Below, piece after piece: positions 44,090 through 45,905 of a stretch of 45,905 nt of DNA. The notes under the pieces were generated by a model that was not told the origin of the DNA, searched no databases, and saw nothing but the letters and a program-made list of their open reading frames with translations. The position numbers and the translations under genes are program-made. The DNA comes from Heterotrichella gracilis (lineage: Eukaryota > Sar > Xanthophyceae > Tribonematales > Xanthonemataceae). The stretch is taken from assembly GCA_032358255.1 (NCBI GenBank), contig JAULBX010026552.1, forward strand, positions 1-45,905, given 5' to 3'. The number at the start of each line of letters is the position of its first letter. Position 1 is the stretch's first letter.

Positions 44090-45614
44090 ATGGGGTCCAC
44101 TGCTGAGCAGGGCACCGTGACGGGTGTCCGGCAGGAACGGTTCCTCAACCTCAACGTAAGTACCGCGCACCCACCGTGTCCCTGCGCACTAGCTTGCATA
44201 CAGGCTGCCACTGGGACAGGTTGCTTACTGGCAGAGCGCCTGGCATCGCCCCTCGTTGCTACTGGCACTTTTTCTTTGCAACTTTTATGTGCACCCATCT
44301 TCTCCCATAGTTGAAACTTTCCCAAATAGGCCACGACGTCCAGTACCGAGCCACAAGGAAAGGCCCTGTGTCCTGTCTATAAACGTCATGCTTTCCCTGC
44401 TGTTTTGCAATTCCATGCCACCTGCCACGTGCGGTCACCATGCAATCACACCACAGCCCCTCCTTTGAGTGCCGCTGTTGCCTTAGCCTTGCCTCCTGAC
44501 GTGCGCACCTCCCCTTACAGATGGACGCGCTGTTCCGCGACACCAGCCTGCACGACAGTGGGGACATCGGCACGGCGGCGCCCAGGGGGGGGTTGGAGGG
44601 GATGGAACAGCGGCGGCGGCAGCAGGCGCTGTCTGAGTGCTGCGGCACCTGCCTGGCAACCACGCAGTTCACGGCAAGCTGTGCTGCCAGCCTGGTGAAC
44701 GCAATGGTGAGGGCTGTAGAGGGGGATGTGGTCGGGGCCAGGTCACAGGGAATGCAGTGGTGACCAAGTGGGTGGGTGGGTGGGACGTGGAGAGGGTGCA
44801 GGGGGCAGGCCCTGGAGCAAGGGATGTCCACAGGGGTGGCATTGGGGGGGAGATGGATAGTTTGCCTATCGGCAGATTGGGCCAAGACTAGTATTGCCAA
44901 TGATCCCCTGCCAGGCCATTGCCATGCTTGGTAGGAGGCCACGGTGTGCCTCGTCGTAGCATACCAGTAGGGTCCATTTGAAACCCTTGCAAGGCGGCTG
45001 GCCGTTGCAGAGCGCGCGTCACCGATGGGTGTCAGGCAGGAGTGTTTGCCAGGGGTCCGGCATCCCGCTCCAGGCACACACTCGAGGCATGTTGGCATGG
45101 GCCCAGGCGCACAGGCAGCACATCGCATGACATGGGCATGGGCCCAGGCGCACTCACAGCCAGCACATCGCATGTCACCTGTTGTTGTGCCTGTACCGCA
45201 GGCCCCCTGGGCGCTTGCCACCAGCGAGGCCGTCACCATCATCACCTATTACCTGGTGGTCATACCAGGTGGGGAAAAAGAGGGAAGGAAAGGGGTGGGT
45301 CGTGGCTGGGGGTGTATGAAATGGCATCAAGTTATGAAGAAGCATGGGGTTTGGATGCCGTACTGTGTGGTAGAATACAGCATGTTTGTGTGCTCCTGAT
45401 CGCATTTCCCCGCCCGCCATGCAGCGCTGTTTGCAGTGCCTCTCCATGCTCATGGCCCCTCCCCTCCTGCAGACTCCCTGTTTGTACACACGCCCCTGGC
45501 CCAGTACCGCTACCGCTGGCCCCAGTCCATGGAAGACGTGGTGCTGCTCACCATCATGCGATTTGTGGCTGTATTTTTGGCGTATTTCTTCGGCCGCGGC
45601 AAGCACTACCAGCG
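44090..45614 (+). CDS. N-terminal part of a multi-pass membrane protein, possibly a half-size ABC transporter
   Basis: Four exons are visible: 44090-44155 (donor GTAAGT), 44521-44706, 45202-45268 and 45425-45614; the rest lies beyond the right edge. The ~168 residues begin MGSTAEQGTVTG and contain two likely membrane helices, VTIITYYLVVIPALFAV and DVVLLTIMRFVAVFLAYFF, joined by a hydrophilic loop (LAQYRYRWPQSMED). A Tyr-x-Tyr-x-Trp segment followed by a helix starting DVVLLTIMR recalls the N-terminal membrane region of some algal and oomycete half-size ABC transporters. That is a weak resemblance from memory and no transporter core domain is in view. The start ATG has a good context (GCGACCATGGGG). 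The final donor is at 45615 (phase 2). Confidence 0.6.
45094..45177. repeat. Imperfect ~41-base tandem repeat in intron
   Basis: The unit begins GGCATGGGCCCAGGCGCAC and ends CAGCACATCGCATG. It occurs at 45094-45133 and 45135-45177, with a 4-base expansion in the second. It lies in the intron before exon 3 of the right-end membrane protein gene, near its acceptor. Confidence 0.8.
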
Positions 45615-45827
45615 GTGCGTGACCCACATGCCTGACAGCTGGTAGCCCATGGCTGCCTTGTGCATTTCGCAGGTGTAATGGCAGGACAAATAGCGGGCAG
45701 GAGGGCTATTGCCATTCATTTTTAGTCGGCTCCCCTTCTTTGACCACAAACGCTGCTCAAGGACAGGCTACTGTTTTTACTGGTTATCTAAATTGCCACA
45801 CGCCCTTGCGCCACTGCTGACCCCTGG

Positions 45828-45828
<1 letters not shown>

Positions 45829-45905
<77 letters not shown>
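45829..45905. repeat. Poly-G tract ending the window
   Basis: The last 77 bases are G except for one C at 45871. It lies in the intron after exon 4 of the membrane protein gene. Long G/C homopolymers may be real in this genome (a G-rich run is at 6235-6251) but here they more likely mark where assembly or sequencing failed. Confidence 0.9.

Noticed and set aside
1..45905. tRNA, rRNA or other structured RNA genes
   Set aside because: I looked for T-arm-like GGTTCGANNCC motifs and paired stems and found none that folded convincingly. A covariance-model search would settle this.

Overview
The window looks like nuclear DNA of a green alga (Chlorophyta). It holds eleven intron-rich protein genes whose GT-AG introns fit conserved reading frames. 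They include a nuclear gene for a plastid cytochrome b6f subunit (PetM), a mitochondrial F1 ATP synthase delta subunit and an OPR/RAP-type organelle RNA-binding protein. UGUAA poly(A) signals, the form typical of chlorophytes, follow several stops. A two-unit CCCTAAA telomere-like motif hints at a trebouxiophyte rather than a volvocalean, but that is only inference. Both window ends are homopolymer tracts (C at the left, about 77 G at the right), which look like contig ends.

Layout from left to right: (1) mitochondrial ATP synthase delta, minus strand, 3' end cut off; (2) an NT-C2 domain plus coiled-coil protein, plus strand; (3) PETM, plus strand; (4) a large WD40 beta-propeller plus coiled-coil protein, minus strand, converging on PETM; (5) a TraB-family membrane protein, plus strand, divergent from gene 4; (6) an OPR-like/RAP-domain protein, plus strand, with two apparent reading-frame breaks; (7) a calcineurin-B-homologous EF-hand protein, minus strand; (8) a secreted protein with two DOMON domains, minus strand; (9) the E2 subunit of branched-chain 2-oxoacid dehydrogenase with two lipoyl domains, minus strand; (10) a GT14 core-2/I-branching-type glycosyltransferase, minus strand; (11) the first four exons of a membrane protein, plus strand, running off the right end.

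The genes do not form a pathway or a cluster; this is an ordinary stretch of algal chromosome. Two genes serve mitochondrial energy metabolism (ATP synthase, BCKDH E2), one serves photosynthetic electron transport (PetM), one probably serves organelle gene expression (OPR/RAP), and two enter the secretory route (DOMON, GT14).

The most notable points are the exon-triplet duplication that gave BCKDH E2 a second lipoyl domain, the tandem DOMON protein with candidate heme ligands kept in both copies, the very long propeller/coiled-coil protein, strong inverted repeats in the 3' flanks of three genes, and the frame breaks in the OPR/RAP gene. I found no phage, plasmid, CRISPR, rRNA or convincing tRNA feature.
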